DNA of 64,000 bases from Nicotiana tabacum (lineage: Eukaryota; Streptophyta; Magnoliopsida; Solanales; Solanaceae): positions 126,501 to 190,500 of the forward strand of contig NC_134084.1 of the NCBI RefSeq assembly GCF_000715075.1, given 5' to 3'. Of the stretch, positions 24,115 through 38,050 are shown piece after piece; the first letter of the stretch is position 1, and each line of letters begins with the position of its first letter. The notes below the pieces were generated by a model, which was not told the origin of the DNA, did not search any database, and saw nothing but the letters and a program-made list of their open reading frames with translations. The position numbers and the translations under genes are program-made.

Positions 24115-25755
24115 GTGAGTCCCAAATTTTCGTGTGCTATAGCCCACGCCTTCCGCCGTGAGCCCGGGACCCCGGATCCGGATCGCCTAAAATTTTTCCG
24201 GAATGTCAAATACGGCCTAAGGAACCATACTCATTGCCCCTCCATGACCAAATTATATTTTTTGGCAATTTACGACCATAAAACTGGAAATCCGCGCGAG
24301 TCCCAAATTTTCGTGTGCTATAGCCCACGCCTTTTGCCGTGGGCCCGGGACCCCGGACCCGGATCGCCTAAAATTTTTCCGCGACATCGAATACGGTCTA
24401 AGGAAACATATTCACCGCACATCCATGATCAAATTATGTTTTTTGGCATTTTAGGCCATAAAATTGGAATTCCGCGCGAGTCCCAAATTTTCGTGTGCTA
24501 TAGCCCACGCCTTCCGCCGTGGGCCCAGGACCCCGGACCCGGATCGCCTAAAATTTTTCCAGAACGTCGAATATGGCCTATAGACACATATTAACCGCCC
24601 CGCCATGATCAAATTATGTTTTTGGTATTTTACGGCCATAAAACTGGAATTCCGCGTGAGTCCCAAATTTTGGTGTGCTATAGCCCACGCCTTCCACCGT
24701 GGGCCCGGGACCCCGGACTCGGATCGCCTAAAATTTTTCCAGGACGTCGAATACGGCCTAAGGAACCATAGTCACTTCTCCTCCATGACCAAATTATGTT
24801 TTTTGGCATTTTACGGCCATAAAACTGGAAATCCGCGCGAGTCCCATATTTTCGTATGCTATAGCCCACGCCTTCCTCCGTGGGCCCGGGACCCGGGCCC
24901 GAATCGCCTAAAATTTTTCCGGAACATGGAATATGGTCTAAGGAAATATATTAACCGCCCATCCATGATCAACTTATGTTTTTTGGCATTTTACGGCCAT
25001 AAAATCTGAATTCCGCGCGAGTCCCAAATTTTCGTGTGCTATAGCCCACGCCTTCCGCCGTGGGCCCGGGACCCCGGACCCGGATCGCCTAAAATTTTTA
25101 CGGAATGTCAAATACGGCCTAAGGAACCATACTCACTGCCCCTCCATGACCAAATTATATTTTTTGGCAATTTACGACCATAAAACTGGAAATCCGCGCG
25201 AGTCCCAAATTTTCGTGTGCTATAGCCCACGCTTTCCGCCGTGGGCCCGGGACCCCGGACCCGGATCGCCTAAAATTTTTCTGCGACATCGAATACGGTC
25301 TAAGGAAATATAGTCACTGCACAGCCATGATCAAATTATGTGTTTTGGCATTTTACGGCCATAAAATTGGAATTCACCGCGAGCCCGAATTTTTCGTGTG
25401 CTATAGCCCACGCCTTCCGCCGTGGGCCCGGGACCCTAGACCCGGATCGCCTAAAAGTTTTCCGGGACATGGAATACGGTCTAAGGAAACATATTCACCG
25501 TACAACCATGATCAAATTATGTTTTTTGGCATTTTACGGCTATAAAATTGGAATTCCGTGCGAGCCCAAATATTCGTGTGCTATAGCCCACGCCTTCCGC
25601 CGTGGGCCCGGGACCCCGGGACCCCGGGACCCCGGACCCGAATCGCCTAAAATTTTTCCAGGACGTCGAATATGGCCTATAGAAACATATTAACCGCCCC
25701 GCCATGATCAAATTATGTTTTTTAATATTTTACGGCCGTAAAACTGGAATTCCGC
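24115..25755 (+). repeat. 9-mer HOR, short form S2 (1641 bp)
   Basis: Second short unit, with the same 903-bp loss and the same breakpoint window (25012-25047) as S1, exactly 4185 bp away. Identical breakpoints argue that S2 and S1 descend from one deletion, spread as part of a larger S+L unit. Confidence 0.9.
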
Positions 25756-28299
25756 GTGAGTCCCAAATTTTCGTGTGCTATAGCCCACGCCTTCCGCCGT
25801 GAGCCCGGGACCCCGGATCCGGATCGCCTAAAATTTTTCCGGAATGTCAAATACGGCCTAAGGAACCATACTCATTGCCCCTCCATGACCAAATTATATT
25901 TTTTGGCAATTTACGACCATAAAACTGGAAATCCGCGCGAGTCCCAAATTTTCGTGTGCTATAGCCCACGCCTTTTGCCGTGGGCCCGGGACCCCGGACC
26001 CGGATCGCCTAAAATTTTTCCGCGACATCGAATACGGTCTAAGGAAACATATTCACCGCACATCCATGATCAAATTATGTTTTTTGGCATTTTAGGCCAT
26101 AAAATTGGAATTCCGCGCGAGTCCCAAATTTTCGTGTGCTATAGCCCACGCCTTCCGCCGTGGGCCCAGGACCCCGGACCCGGATCGCCTAAAATTTTTC
26201 CAGAACGTCGAATATGGCCTATAGACACATATTAACCGCCCCGCCATGATCAAATTATGTTTTTGGTATTTTACGGCCATAAAACTGGAATTCCGCGTGA
26301 GTCCCAAATTTTGGTGTGCTATAGCCCACGCCTTCCACCGTGGGCCCGGGACCCCGGACTCGGATCGCCTAAAATTTTTCCAGGACGTCGAATACGGCCT
26401 AAGGAACCATAGTCACTTCTCCTCCATGACCAAATTATGTTTTTTGGCATTTTACGGCCATAAAACTGGAAATCCGCGCGAGTCCCATATTTTCGTATGC
26501 TATAGCCCACGCCTTCCTCCGTGGGCCCGGGACCCGGGCCCGAATCGCCTAAAATTTTTCCGGAACATGGAATATGGTCTAAGGAAATATATTAACCGCC
26601 CATCCATGATCAACTTATGTTTTTTGGCATTTTACGGCCATAAAATCTGAATTCCGCGCGAGTCCCAAATTTTCGTGTGCTATAGCCCTCGCCTTCCGCC
26701 GTGGGCCCGGGACCCCGGACCCGAATCGCCTAAAATTTTTCCAGGACGTCGAATATGTCCTATAGACACATATTAACCGCCCCGCCATGATCAAATTATG
26801 TTTTTTGGCATTTTACGGCCATAAAATTGGAATTCCGCGTGAGTCCCAAATTTTCGTGTGCTATAGCCCACGCCTTTCGCCGTGGGCCCCAAACCCCGGA
26901 CCCGGATCGCTTAAAATTTTTCCAGGACATCGAATACGGCCTAAGGAACCATAGTCACTGCTCCGCCATGACCAAATTATGTTTTTTGGCATTTTACGGC
27001 CATAAAACTGGAAATCCGCGCGAGTCCCAAACTTTCGTATGCTATAGCCCACGCCTTCCTCCGTGGGCCCGGGACCCGGACCCGAATCGCCTAAAATTTT
27101 TCCGGGACATGGAATATGGTCTAAGGAAATATATTAACCGCCCATCCATGATCAACTTATGTTTTTTGGCATTTTACGGCCATAAAATTGGAATTCCGCG
27201 CGAGTCCCAAATTTTCGTGTGCTATAGCCCACGCCTTCCGCCGTGGGCCCAGGACCCCGGACCCGGATCGCCTAAAATTTTTCCGCGACATCGAATACGG
27301 TCTAAGGAAACATATTCACCGCGCAGCCATGATCAAATTATGTTTTTTGGCATTTTAGGCCATAAAATTGGAATTCCGCGCGAGTCCCAAATTTTCGTGT
27401 GCTATAGCCCACGCCTTCCGCCGTGGGCCCGGGACCCCGGATCCGGATCGCCTAAAATTTTTACGGAATGTCGAATACGGCCTAAGGAACCATACTCACC
27501 GCCCCTCCATGATCAAATTATATTTTTTGGCAATTTACGACCATAAAACTGGAAATCCGCGCGAGTCCCAAATTTTCGTGTGCTATAGCCCACGCCTTCC
27601 GCCGTGGGCCCGGGACCCCGGACCCGGATCGCCTAAAATTTTTACGGAATGTCAAATACGGCCTAAGGAACCATACTCACTGCCCCTCCATGACCAAATT
27701 ATATTTTTTGGCAATTTACGACCATAAAACTGGAAATCCGCGCGAGTCCCAAATTTTCGTGTGCTATAGCCCACGCTTTCCGCCGTGGGCCCGGGACCCC
27801 GGACCCGGATCGCCTAAAATTTTTCTGCGACATCGAATACGGTCTAAGGAATTATAGTCACTGCACAGCCATGATCAAATTATGTGTTTTGGCATTTTAC
27901 GACCATAAAATTGGAATTCACCGCGAGCCCGAATTTTTCGTGTGCTATAGCCCACGCCTTCCGCCGTGGGCCCGGGACCCTAGACCCGGATCGCCTAAAA
28001 GTTTTCCGGGACATGGAATACGGTCTAAGGAAACATATTCACCGTACAACCATGATCAAATTATGTTTTTTGGCATTTTACGGCTATAAAATTGGAATTC
28101 CGTGCGAGCCCAAATATTCGTGTGCTATAGCCCACGCCTTCCGCCGTGGGCCCGGGACCCCGGGACCCCGGGACCCCGGACCCGAATCGCCTAAAATTTT
28201 TCCAGGACGTCGAATATGGCCTATAGAAACATATTAACCGCCCCGCCATGATCAAATTATGTTTTTTAATATTTTACGGCCGTAAAACTGGAATTCCGC
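25756..28299 (+). repeat. 14-mer HOR, long form L4 (2544 bp)
   Basis: Complete L unit. Near its end it has private changes GGAATTATAGTCACTG (about 27848) and TTTTACGACCATAAAATTGG (about 27895), which I do not see at the equivalent place in the other L copies. Confidence 0.9.
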
Positions 28300-30843
28300 G
28301 TGAGTCCCAAATTTTCGTGTGCTATAGCCCACGCCTTCCGCCGTGAGCCCGGGACCCCGGATCCGGATCGCCTAAAATTTTTCCGGAATGTCAAATACGG
28401 CCTAAGGAACCATACTCATTGCCCCTCCATGACCAAATTATATTTTTTGGCAATTTACGACCATAAAACTGGAAATCCGCGCGAGTCCCAAATTTTCGTG
28501 TGCTATAGCCCACGCCTTTTGCCGTGGGCCCGGGACCCCGGACCCGGATCGCCTAAAATTTTTCCGCGACATCGAATACGGTCTAAGGAAACATATTCAC
28601 CGCACATCCATGATCAAATTATGTTTTTTGGCATTTTAGGCCATAAAATTGGAATTCCGCGCGAGTCCCAAATTTTCGTGTGCTATAGCCCACGCCTTCC
28701 GCCGTGGGCCCAGGACCCCGGACCCGGATCGCCTAAAATTTTTCCAGAACGTCGAATATGGCCTATAGACACATATTAACCGCCCCGCCATGATCAAATT
28801 ATGTTTTTGGTATTTTACGGCCATAAAACTGGAATTCCGCGTGAGTCCCAAATTTTGGTGTGCTATAGCCCACGCCTTCCACCGTGGGCCCGGGACCCCG
28901 GACTCGGATCGCCTAAAATTTTTCCAGGACGTCGAATACGGCCTAAGGAACCATAGTCACTTCTCCTCCATGACCAAATTATGTTTTTTGGCATTTTACG
29001 GCCATAAAACTGGAAATCCGCGCGAGTCCCATATTTTCGTATGCTATAGCCCACGCCTTCCTCCGTGGGCCCGGGACCCGGGCCCGAATCGCCTAAAATT
29101 TTTCCGGAACATGGAATATGGTCTAAGGAAATATATTAACCGCCCATCCATGATCAACTTATGTTTTTTGGCATTTTACGGCCATAAAATCTGAATTCCG
29201 CGCGAGTCCCAAATTTTCGTGTGCTATAGCCCTCGCCTTCCGCCGTGGGCCCGGGACCCCGGACCCGAATCGCCTAAAATTTTTCCAGGACGTCGAATAT
29301 GTCCTATAGACACATATTAACCGCCCCGCCATGATCAAATTATGTTTTTTGGCATTTTACGGCCATAAAATTGGAATTCCGCGTGAGTCCCAAATTTTCG
29401 TGTGCTATAGCCCACGCCTTTCGCCGTGGGCCCCAAACCCCGGACCCGGATCGCTTAAAATTTTTCCAGGACATCGAATACGGCCTAAGGAACCATAGTC
29501 ACTGCTCCGCCATGACCAAATTATGTTTTTTGGCATTTTACGGCCATAAAACTGGAAATCCGCGCGAGTCCCAAACTTTCGTATGCTATAGCCCACGCCT
29601 TCCTCCGTGGGCCCGGGACCCGGACCCGAATCGCCTAAAATTTTTCCGGGACATGGAATATGGTCTAAGGAAATATATTAACCGCCCATCCATGATCAAC
29701 TTATGTTTTTTGGCATTTTACGGCCATAAAATTGGAATTCCGCGCGAGTCCCAAATTTTCGTGTGCTATAGCCCACGCCTTCCGCCGTGGGCCCAGGACC
29801 CCGGACCCGGATCGCCTAAAATTTTTCCGCGACATCGAATACGGTCTAAGGAAACATATTCACCGCGCAGCCATGATCAAATTATGTTTTTTGGCATTTT
29901 AGGCCATAAAATTGGAATTCCGCGCGAGTCCCAAATTTTCGTGTGCTATAGCCCACGCCTTCCGCCGTGGGCCCGGGACCCCGGATCCGGATCGCCTAAA
30001 ATTTTTACGGAATGTCGAATACGGCCTAAGGAACCATACTCACCGCCCCTCCATGATCAAATTATATTTTTTGGCAATTTACGACCATAAAACTGGAAAT
30101 CCGCGCGAGTCCCAAATTTTCGTGTGCTATAGCCCACGCCTTCCGCCGTGGGCCCGGGACCCCGGACCCGGATCGCCTAAAATTTTTACGGAATGTCAAA
30201 TACGGCCTAAGGAACCATACTCACTGCCCCTCCATGACCAAATTATATTTTTTGGCAATTTACGACCATAAAACTGGAAATCCGCGCGAGTCCCAAATTT
30301 TCGTGTGCTATAGCCCACGCTTTCCGCCGTGGGCCCGGGACCCCGGACCCGGATCGCCTAAAATTTTTCCGCGACATCGAATACGGTCTAAGGAAATATA
30401 GTCACCGCACAGCCATGATCAAATTATGTGTTTTGGCATTTTACGGCCATAAAATTGGAATTCACCGCGAGCCCGAATTTTTCGTGTGCTATAGCCCACG
30501 CCTTCCGCCGTGGGCCCGGGACCCTAGACCCGGATCGCCTAAAAGTTTTCCGGGACATGGAATACGGTCTAAGGAAACATATTCACCGTACAACCATGAT
30601 CAAATTATGTTTTTTGGCATTTTACGGCTATAAAATTGGAATTCCGTGCGAGCCCAAATATTCGTGTGCTATAGCCCACGCCTTCCGCCGTGGGCCCGGG
30701 ACCCCGGGACCCCGGGACCCCGGACCCGAATCGCCTAAAATTTTTCCAGGACGTCGAATATGGCCTATAGAAACATATTAACCGCCCCGCCATGATCAAA
30801 TTATGTTTTTTAATATTTTACGGCCGTAAAACTGGAATTCCGC
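28300..30843 (+). repeat. 14-mer HOR, long form L5 (2544 bp)
   Basis: Complete L unit. Near 30367 it has TTTTTCCGCGACATCG where L2-L4 have TTTTTCTGCGACATCG, a reversion to the variant seen near 11290 and 14365. Confidence 0.9.
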
Positions 30844-33060
30844 GTGAGTCCCAAATTTTCGTGTGCTATAGCCCACGCCTTCCGCCGTGAGCCCGGGACC
30901 CCGGATCCGGATCGCCTAAAATTTTTCCGGAATGTCAAATACGGCCTAAGGAACCATACTCATTGCCCCTCCATGACCAAATTATATTTTTTGGCAATTT
31001 ACGACCATAAAACTGGAAATCCGCGCGAGTCCCAAATTTTCGTGTGCTATAGCCCACGCCTTTTGCCGTGGGCCCGGGACCCCGGACCCGGATCGCCTAA
31101 AATTTTTCCGCGACATCGAATACGGTCTAAGGAAACATATTCACCGCACATCCATGATCAAATTATGTTTTTTGGCATTTTAGGCCATAAAATTGGAATT
31201 CCGCGCGAGTCCCAAATTTTCGTGTGCTATAGCCCACGCCTTCCGCCGTGGGCCCAGGACCCCGGACCCGGATCGCCTAAAATTTTTCCAGAACGTCGAA
31301 TATGGCCTATAGACACATATTAACCGCCCCGCCATGATCAAATTATGTTTTTGGTATTTTACGGCCATAAAACTGGAATTCCGCGTGAGTCCCAAATTTT
31401 GGTGTGCTATAGCCCACGCCTTCCACCGTGGGCCCGGGACCCCGGACTCGGATCGCCTAAAATTTTTCCAGGACGTCGAATACGGCCTAAGGAACCATAG
31501 TCACTTCTCCTCCATGACCAAATTATGTTTTTTGGCATTTTACGGCCATAAAACTGGAAATCCGCGCGAGTCCCATATTTTCGTATGCTATAGCCCACGC
31601 CTTCCTCCGTGGGCCCGGGACCCGGGCCCGAATCGCCTAAAATTTTTCCGGAACATGGAATATGGTCTAAGGAAATATATTAACCGCCCATCCATGATCA
31701 ACTTATGTTTTTTGGCATTTTACGGCCATAAAATCTGAATTCCGCGCGAGTCCCAAATTTTCGTGTGCTATAGCCCTCGCCTTCCGCCGTGGGCCCGGGA
31801 CCCCGGACCCGAATCGCCTAAAATTTTTCCAGGACGTCGAATATGTCCTATAGACACATATTAACCGCCCCGCCATGATCAAATTATGTTTTTTGGCATT
31901 TTACGGCCATAAAATTGGAATTCCGCGTGAGTCCCAAATTTTCGTGTGCTATAGCCCACGCCTTTCGCCGTGGGCCCCAAACCCCGGACCCGGATCGCTT
32001 AAAATTTTTCCAGGACATCGAATACGGCCTAAGGAACCATAGTCACTGCTCCGCCATGACCAAATTATGTTTTTTGGCATTTTCCGGCCATAAAACTGGA
32101 AATCCGCGCGAGTCCCAAACTTTCGTATGCTATAGCCCACGCCTTCCTCCGTGGGCCCGGGACCCGGACCCGAATCGCCTAAAATTTTTCCGGGACTTGG
32201 AATATGGTCTAAGGAAATATATTAACCGCCCATCCATGATCAACTTATGTTTTTTGGCATTTTACGGCCATAAAATTGGAATTCCGCGCGAGTCCCAAAT
32301 TTTCGTGTGCTATAGCCCACGCCTTCCGCCGTGGGCCCAGGACCCCGGACCCGGATCGCCTAAAATTTTTCCGCGACATCGAATACGGTCTAAGGAAACA
32401 TATTCACCGCGCAGCCATGATCAAATTATGTTTTTTGGCATTTTAGGCCATAAAATTGGAATTCCGCGCGAGTCCCAAATTTTCGTGTGCTATAGCCCAC
32501 GCCTTCCGCCGTGGGCCCGGGACCCCGGACCCGGATCGCCTAAAATTTTTCCAGGACGTCGAATATGGCCTAAGGAACCATACTCACCGCCCCTCCATGA
32601 CCAAATTATATTTTTTGGCAATTTACGACCATAAAACTGGAAATCCGCGCGAGTCCCAAATTTTCGTGTGCTATAGCCCACGCCTTCCGCCGTGGGCCCG
32701 GGACCCCGGACCCGGATCGCCTAAAATTTTTACGGAATGTCAAATACGGCCTAAGGAACCATACTCACTGCCCCTCCATGACCAAATTATATTTTTTGGC
32801 AATTTACGACCATAAAACTGGAAATCCGCGCGAGTCCCAAACTTTCGTATGCTATAGCCCACGCCTTCCGCCGTGGGCCCGGGACCCCGGACCCGGATCG
32901 CCTAAAATTTTTCCGCGACATCGAATACGGTCTAAGGAAATATAGTCACCGCACAGCCATGATCAAATTATGTGTTTTGGCATTTTACGGCCATAAAATT
33001 GGAATTCACCGCGAGTCCCAATTTTTCGTGTGCTATAGCCCACGCCTTCCGCTGTGGGCC
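30844..33060 (+). repeat. 14-mer HOR, partial and decaying copy L6
   Basis: Follows L5 in register to about 33060 but accumulates differences toward its end: GGGACTTGGAATATGG near 32193, a replaced tail CCAGGACGTCGAATATGGCC near 32550, and CCCAAACTTTCGTATGC near 32838. The match to L units then stops. This is the downstream edge of the homogenised 14-mer block. Confidence 0.75.
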
Positions 33061-36000
33061 CGGGACCCCAGACCCGGATCGCCTAAAATTTTTCGGCGAC
33101 ATCGAATACAGTCTAAGGAAACATATTCACCGTACAACCATGATCAAATTATGTTTTTTGGCATTTTACGGCCATAAAATTGGAATTTCGCGCGAGTCCC
33201 AAATTTTCGTGTGCTATAGCCCACGCCTTCCGCCGTGGGCCCGGGACCCTGGACCCGAATCGTCTAAAATTTTTCCAGGACGTCGAATAAGGCCTATAGA
33301 AACAAATTAACGGCCCATCCATGATCAAATTATGTTTTTTGGTATTTTACGGCCATAAAACTGGAATTCCGCGTGAGTCCCAAATTTTCGTGTGCTATAG
33401 CCCACGCCTTCCACCGTGGGCCCGGGACCCCGGACTCGGATCGCCTAAAATTTTTCCAGGACGTCGAATACGGCCTAAGGAACCATAGTCACTTCTCCTC
33501 CATGACCAAATTATGTTTTTTGGCATTTTACGGCCATAAAACTGGAAATCCGCGCGAGTCCCATATTTTCGTATGCTATAGCCCACGCCTTCCTCCGTGG
33601 GCCCGGGACCCGGACCCGAATCGCCTAAAATTTTTCCGGGACATGGAATACGGTCTAAGGAAATATATTAACTGCCCATCCATGATCAACTTATGTTTTT
33701 TGGCATTTTACGGCCATAAAATTGGAATTCCGCGCGAGTCCCAAATTTTCGTGTGCTATAGCCCTCGCCTTCCGCCGTGGGCCCGGGACCCCGGACCCGA
33801 ATCGCCTAAAATTTTTCCAGGACGTCGAATATGTCCTATAGACACATATTAACCGCCCCGCCATGATCAAATTATGTTTTTTGGCATTTTACGGCCATAA
33901 AATTGGAATTCCGCGTGAGTCCCAAATTTTCGTGTGCTATAGCCCACGCCTTTCGCCGTGGGCCCCAAACCCCGGACCCGGATCGCCTATAATTTTTCCA
34001 GGACATCGAATACGGCCTAAGGAACCATAGTCACTGCTCCGCCATGACCAAATTATGTTTTTTGGCATTTTACGGCCATAAAACAGGAAATCCGCGCGAG
34101 TCCCAAATTTTCGTATGCTATAGCCCACGCCTTCCTCCGTGGGCCCGGGACCCGGACCCGAATCGCCTAAAATTTTTCCGGGACATGGAATACGGTCTAA
34201 GGAAATATATTAACCACCCCTACATGATCAAATTATGTTTTTTGGCATTTTACGGCCATAAAATTGGAATTCCGCGCGAGTCCTAAATTTTCGTGTGCTA
34301 TAGCCCACGCCTTCCGCTGTGGGCCCGGGACCCCGGACCCGAATCGCCTAAAAATTTTCCAGGACGTCGAATATGGCCTATAGAAACATATTAACCGCCC
34401 CTCCATGATCAAATTATGGATTTTGGTATTTTACGGCCATAAAACTAGAATTCCGCGTGAGTCCCAAATTTTCGTGTGCTATAGCCCACGCCTTCCGCCG
34501 TGGGCCCGGGACCCCGGATCCGGATCGCCTAAATTTTTTACGGAATGTCGAATACGGCCTAAGGAACCATACTCACCGCCCCTCCATGACCAAATTATAT
34601 TTTTTGGCAATTTACGACCATAAAACTGGAAATCCGCGCGAGTCCCAAATTTTCGTGTGCTATAGCCCACGCCTTTTGCCGTGGGCCCGGGACCCTGGAC
34701 CCGGATCGCCTAAAATTTTTCCGGGACATGTAATATGGTCTAAGGAAACATATTCACCGTACAACCATGATCAAATTATGTTTTTTGGCATTTTACGGCC
34801 ATAAAATTGGAATTCCGCGCGAGTCCCAAATTTTCGTGTGCTATAGCCCACGCCTTCCGCCGTGGGCCCGGGACCCCGGACCCGAATCGCCTAAAATTTT
34901 TCCAGGACGTCGAATATGGCCTATAGAAACATATTAACCGCCCCTCCATGATCAAATTATGTTTTTTGGTATTTTACGGCCATAAAACTGGAATTCCGCG
35001 TGAGTCCCAAATTTTCGTGTGCTATAGCCCACGCCTTCCGCTGTGGGCTCGGGACCCCGGACCCGAATCGCCTAAAAATTTTCCAGGACGTCGAATATGG
35101 CCTATAGAAACATATTAACCGCCCCTCCATGAACAAATTATGGATTTTGGTATTTTATGGCCATAAAACTGGAATTCCGCGTGAGTCCCAAATTTTCGTG
35201 TGCTATAGCCCACGCCTTCCGCCGTGGGCCCGACACCCCGGATCCGGATCGCCTAAAATTTTTCCGGAATGTCGAATACGGCCTAAGGAACCATACTCAC
35301 CGCCCCTCCATGACCAAATTATATTTTTTGGCAATTTACGACCATAAAACTGGAAATCCGCGCGAGTCCCAAATTTTCGTGTGCTATAGCCCACGCCTTC
35401 CGCCGTGGGCCCGGGACCCCGGACCCGGATCGCCTAAAATTTTTCTGCGACATCGAATACGGTCTAAGGAAACATATTCACCGTACAACCATGATCAAAT
35501 TATGTTTTTTGGCATTTTACGGCCATAAAATTGGAATTTCGCGCGAGTCCCAAATTTTCGTGTGCTATAGCCCACGCCTTCCGCCGTGGGCCCGGGACCC
35601 TGGACCCGAATCGTCTAAAATTTTTCCAGGACGTCGAATAAGGCCTATAGAAACAAATTAACGGCCCATCCATGATCAAATTATGTTTTTTGGTATTTTA
35701 CGGCCATAAAACTGGAATTCCGCGTGAGTCCCAAATTTTCGTGTAATATAGCCCACGCCTTCCGCCGTGGGCCTGGGACCCCGGACCCGGATCGCCTAAA
35801 ATTTTTCCGGGACATGGAATACGGTCGAAGGAAACATATTCACCGTACAACCATGATCAAATTATGTTTTTTGGCATTTTACGGCCATAAAATTGGAATT
35901 CCGCGCGAGTCCCAAACTTTCGTGTGCTATAGCTCACGCCTTCCGCCGTGGGCCCGGGACCCCGGACTCGAATCGCCTAAAATTTTTCCAGGACGTCGAA

Positions 36001-36785
36001 TATGGCCTATAGAAACATATTAACCGCTCCTCCATGATCAAATTATGTTTTTTGGTATTTTACGGCCATAAAACTGGAATTCCGCGTGAGTCCCAATTTT
36101 TCGTGTGCTATAGCCCACGCCTTCCGCCGTGGGCCCGGGACCCCGGACCCGGATCGCCTAAACTTTTTCGGCGACATCGAATACAGTCTAAGGAAACATA
36201 TTCACCGAACAGCCATGATCAAATTATGTTTTTTGGAATTTTAGGCCATAAAATTAGAATTCCGCGCGAGTCCCAAATTTTCGTGTGCTATAGCCCACGC
36301 CTTCCGCCGCGGGCCTGGGACCCGTATCGCCTAATATTTTTCCGCGACATTGAATACGGTCTAAGGAAACATATTCACCGCACAGCCATGATCAAATTAT
36401 GTTTTTTGGCATTTTAGGCCATAAAATTGGAATTCGCGCGAGTCCCAAATTTTCGTGTGCTATAGCCCACGCCTTCCGCCGTGGGCCTGGGACCTCGGAC
36501 CCGGATCGCCTAAAATTTTTCCGCGACATTGAATACGGTCTAAGGAAACATATTAACCACCCCGCCATGATCAAATTATGTTTTTTGATATTTAAGGGCA
36601 CAAAACTAGAATTCCGCGTGAGTCCCAAATTTTCGTGTGCTATAGCCCACGCCTTCCGCCGTGGGCATGGGACCCCGGACCCGGATCGCCTAAAATTTTT
36701 CCGCGACTTCGAATACGGTCTAAGGAAACATATTCACCGCACAGCCATGATCAAATTATGTTTTTTGGCATTTTAGGCCATCAAA
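33061..36785 (+). repeat. Less ordered satellite stretch between HOR blocks
   Basis: About twenty monomers with no clean repeating unit. Pieces resemble several blocks: 33340-34040 resembles the 14-mer, and 34210-34650 resembles the hexamer region (CCTACATGATC, AAATTATGGATTTTGG). A rare pair of phrases, GGAATTTCGCGCGAG and AATAAGGCCTATAGAAACAA, occurs at 33180-33310 and again 2350 bp later at 35530-35660. Small indels are more frequent here, for example the short core GGGCCTGGGACCCGTATCG near 36310, GGAATTCGCGCGAG near 36430 and TTTAAGGGCACAAAACTAG near 36592. No gene is seen. Confidence 0.75.
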
Positions 36786-38050
36786 TTGGAATTCCGCGCG
36801 AGTCCCAAATTTTTATGTGCTATAGCCCACGCCTTCCGCCGTGGGCCCGGGACCCCGGACCCAGATTGCCTAAAATTTTTCCAGGACGTCGAATACGGCC
36901 TAAGGAACCATAGTCGCTGCTCCTCCATGACCAAATTATGTTTTTTGGCATTTTACGGCCATAAAACTGGAATTCCGCGTGAGTCCCAAATTTTCGTGTA
37001 ATATAGCCCACGCCTTCCGCCGTGGGCCCGGGACCCCGGACCCGGATCGCCTAAAATTTTTCCGGGACATGGAATACGGTCTAAGGAAACATATTCACCG
37101 TACAACCATGATCAAATTATGTTTTTTGGCATTTTACGGCCATAAAGTTGGAATTCCGCGCGAGTCCCAAATTTTCGTGTGCTATAGCCCACGCCTTCCG
37201 CCGTGGGCCCGGGACCCCGGACCCGAATCGCCTAAAATTTTTCCAGGACGTCGAATATGGCATATAGAAACATATTAACCGCCCCGCCATGATCAAATTA
37301 TGTTTTTTGGAATTTTACGGCCATAAAACTGGAATTCCGTGTGAGTCCCAAATTTTCGTGTGCTATAGCCCACGCCTTCCGCCGTGGACCCGGGACCCTG
37401 GACCCGGATCGCCTAAAATTTTTCAGCGACGTGGAATACGGTCTAAGGAAACATATTCACCGCACAGCCATGATCAAATTATGTTTTTTTGGCATTTTAG
37501 GCCATAAAATTGGAATTCCGCGCGAGTCCCAAATTTTCGTGTGCTATAGCCTACGCCTTCCGCCGTGGACCCGGGACCCGGACCCGAATCGCCTAAAATT
37601 TTTCCGGGACATGGAATACGGTCTAAGGAAACATATTCACCGCACAGCCATGATCAAATTATGTTTTTTGGCATTTTAGGCCATAAAATTGGAATTCCGC
37701 GCGAGTCCCAAATTTTCGTGTGCTATAGCCCACGCCTTCCGCCGTGGGCCCGGGACCCCGGACCCGAATCGCCTAAAATTTTTCCGGGACATTGAATATG
37801 GCCTATAGAAACATATTAACCGCCCCGCCATGATCAAATTATGTTTTTTGATATTTTACGGCCATATAACTAGAATTCCGCGTGAGTCCAAATTTTTCGT
37901 GTGCTATATAGCCCACGCCTTCCTCCGTGGGCCCGGGACCCGGACCCGGATCGCCTAAAATTTTTCCGCGACTTCGAATACGGTCTAAGGAAACATATTC
38001 ACCGCACAGCCATGATCAAATTATGTTTTTTGGCATTTTAGGCCATCAAA
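36786..38050 (+). repeat. 7-mer HOR (1265 bp), copy 1
   Basis: Seven monomers recurring at an offset of 1265 bp. Markers are CCATCAAATTGGAATTCC with AATTTTTATGTGC (36779 and 36810; repeated near 38045 and 39310), GTGTAATATAGCCC (about 36997, 38262, 39527), CCATAAAGTTGG (37141, 38406, 39671) and a seven-T run TTTTTTTGGCATTTTAGG. Near 37906 this copy has GTGCTATATAGCCC, a 2-bp TA expansion. Confidence 0.85.
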
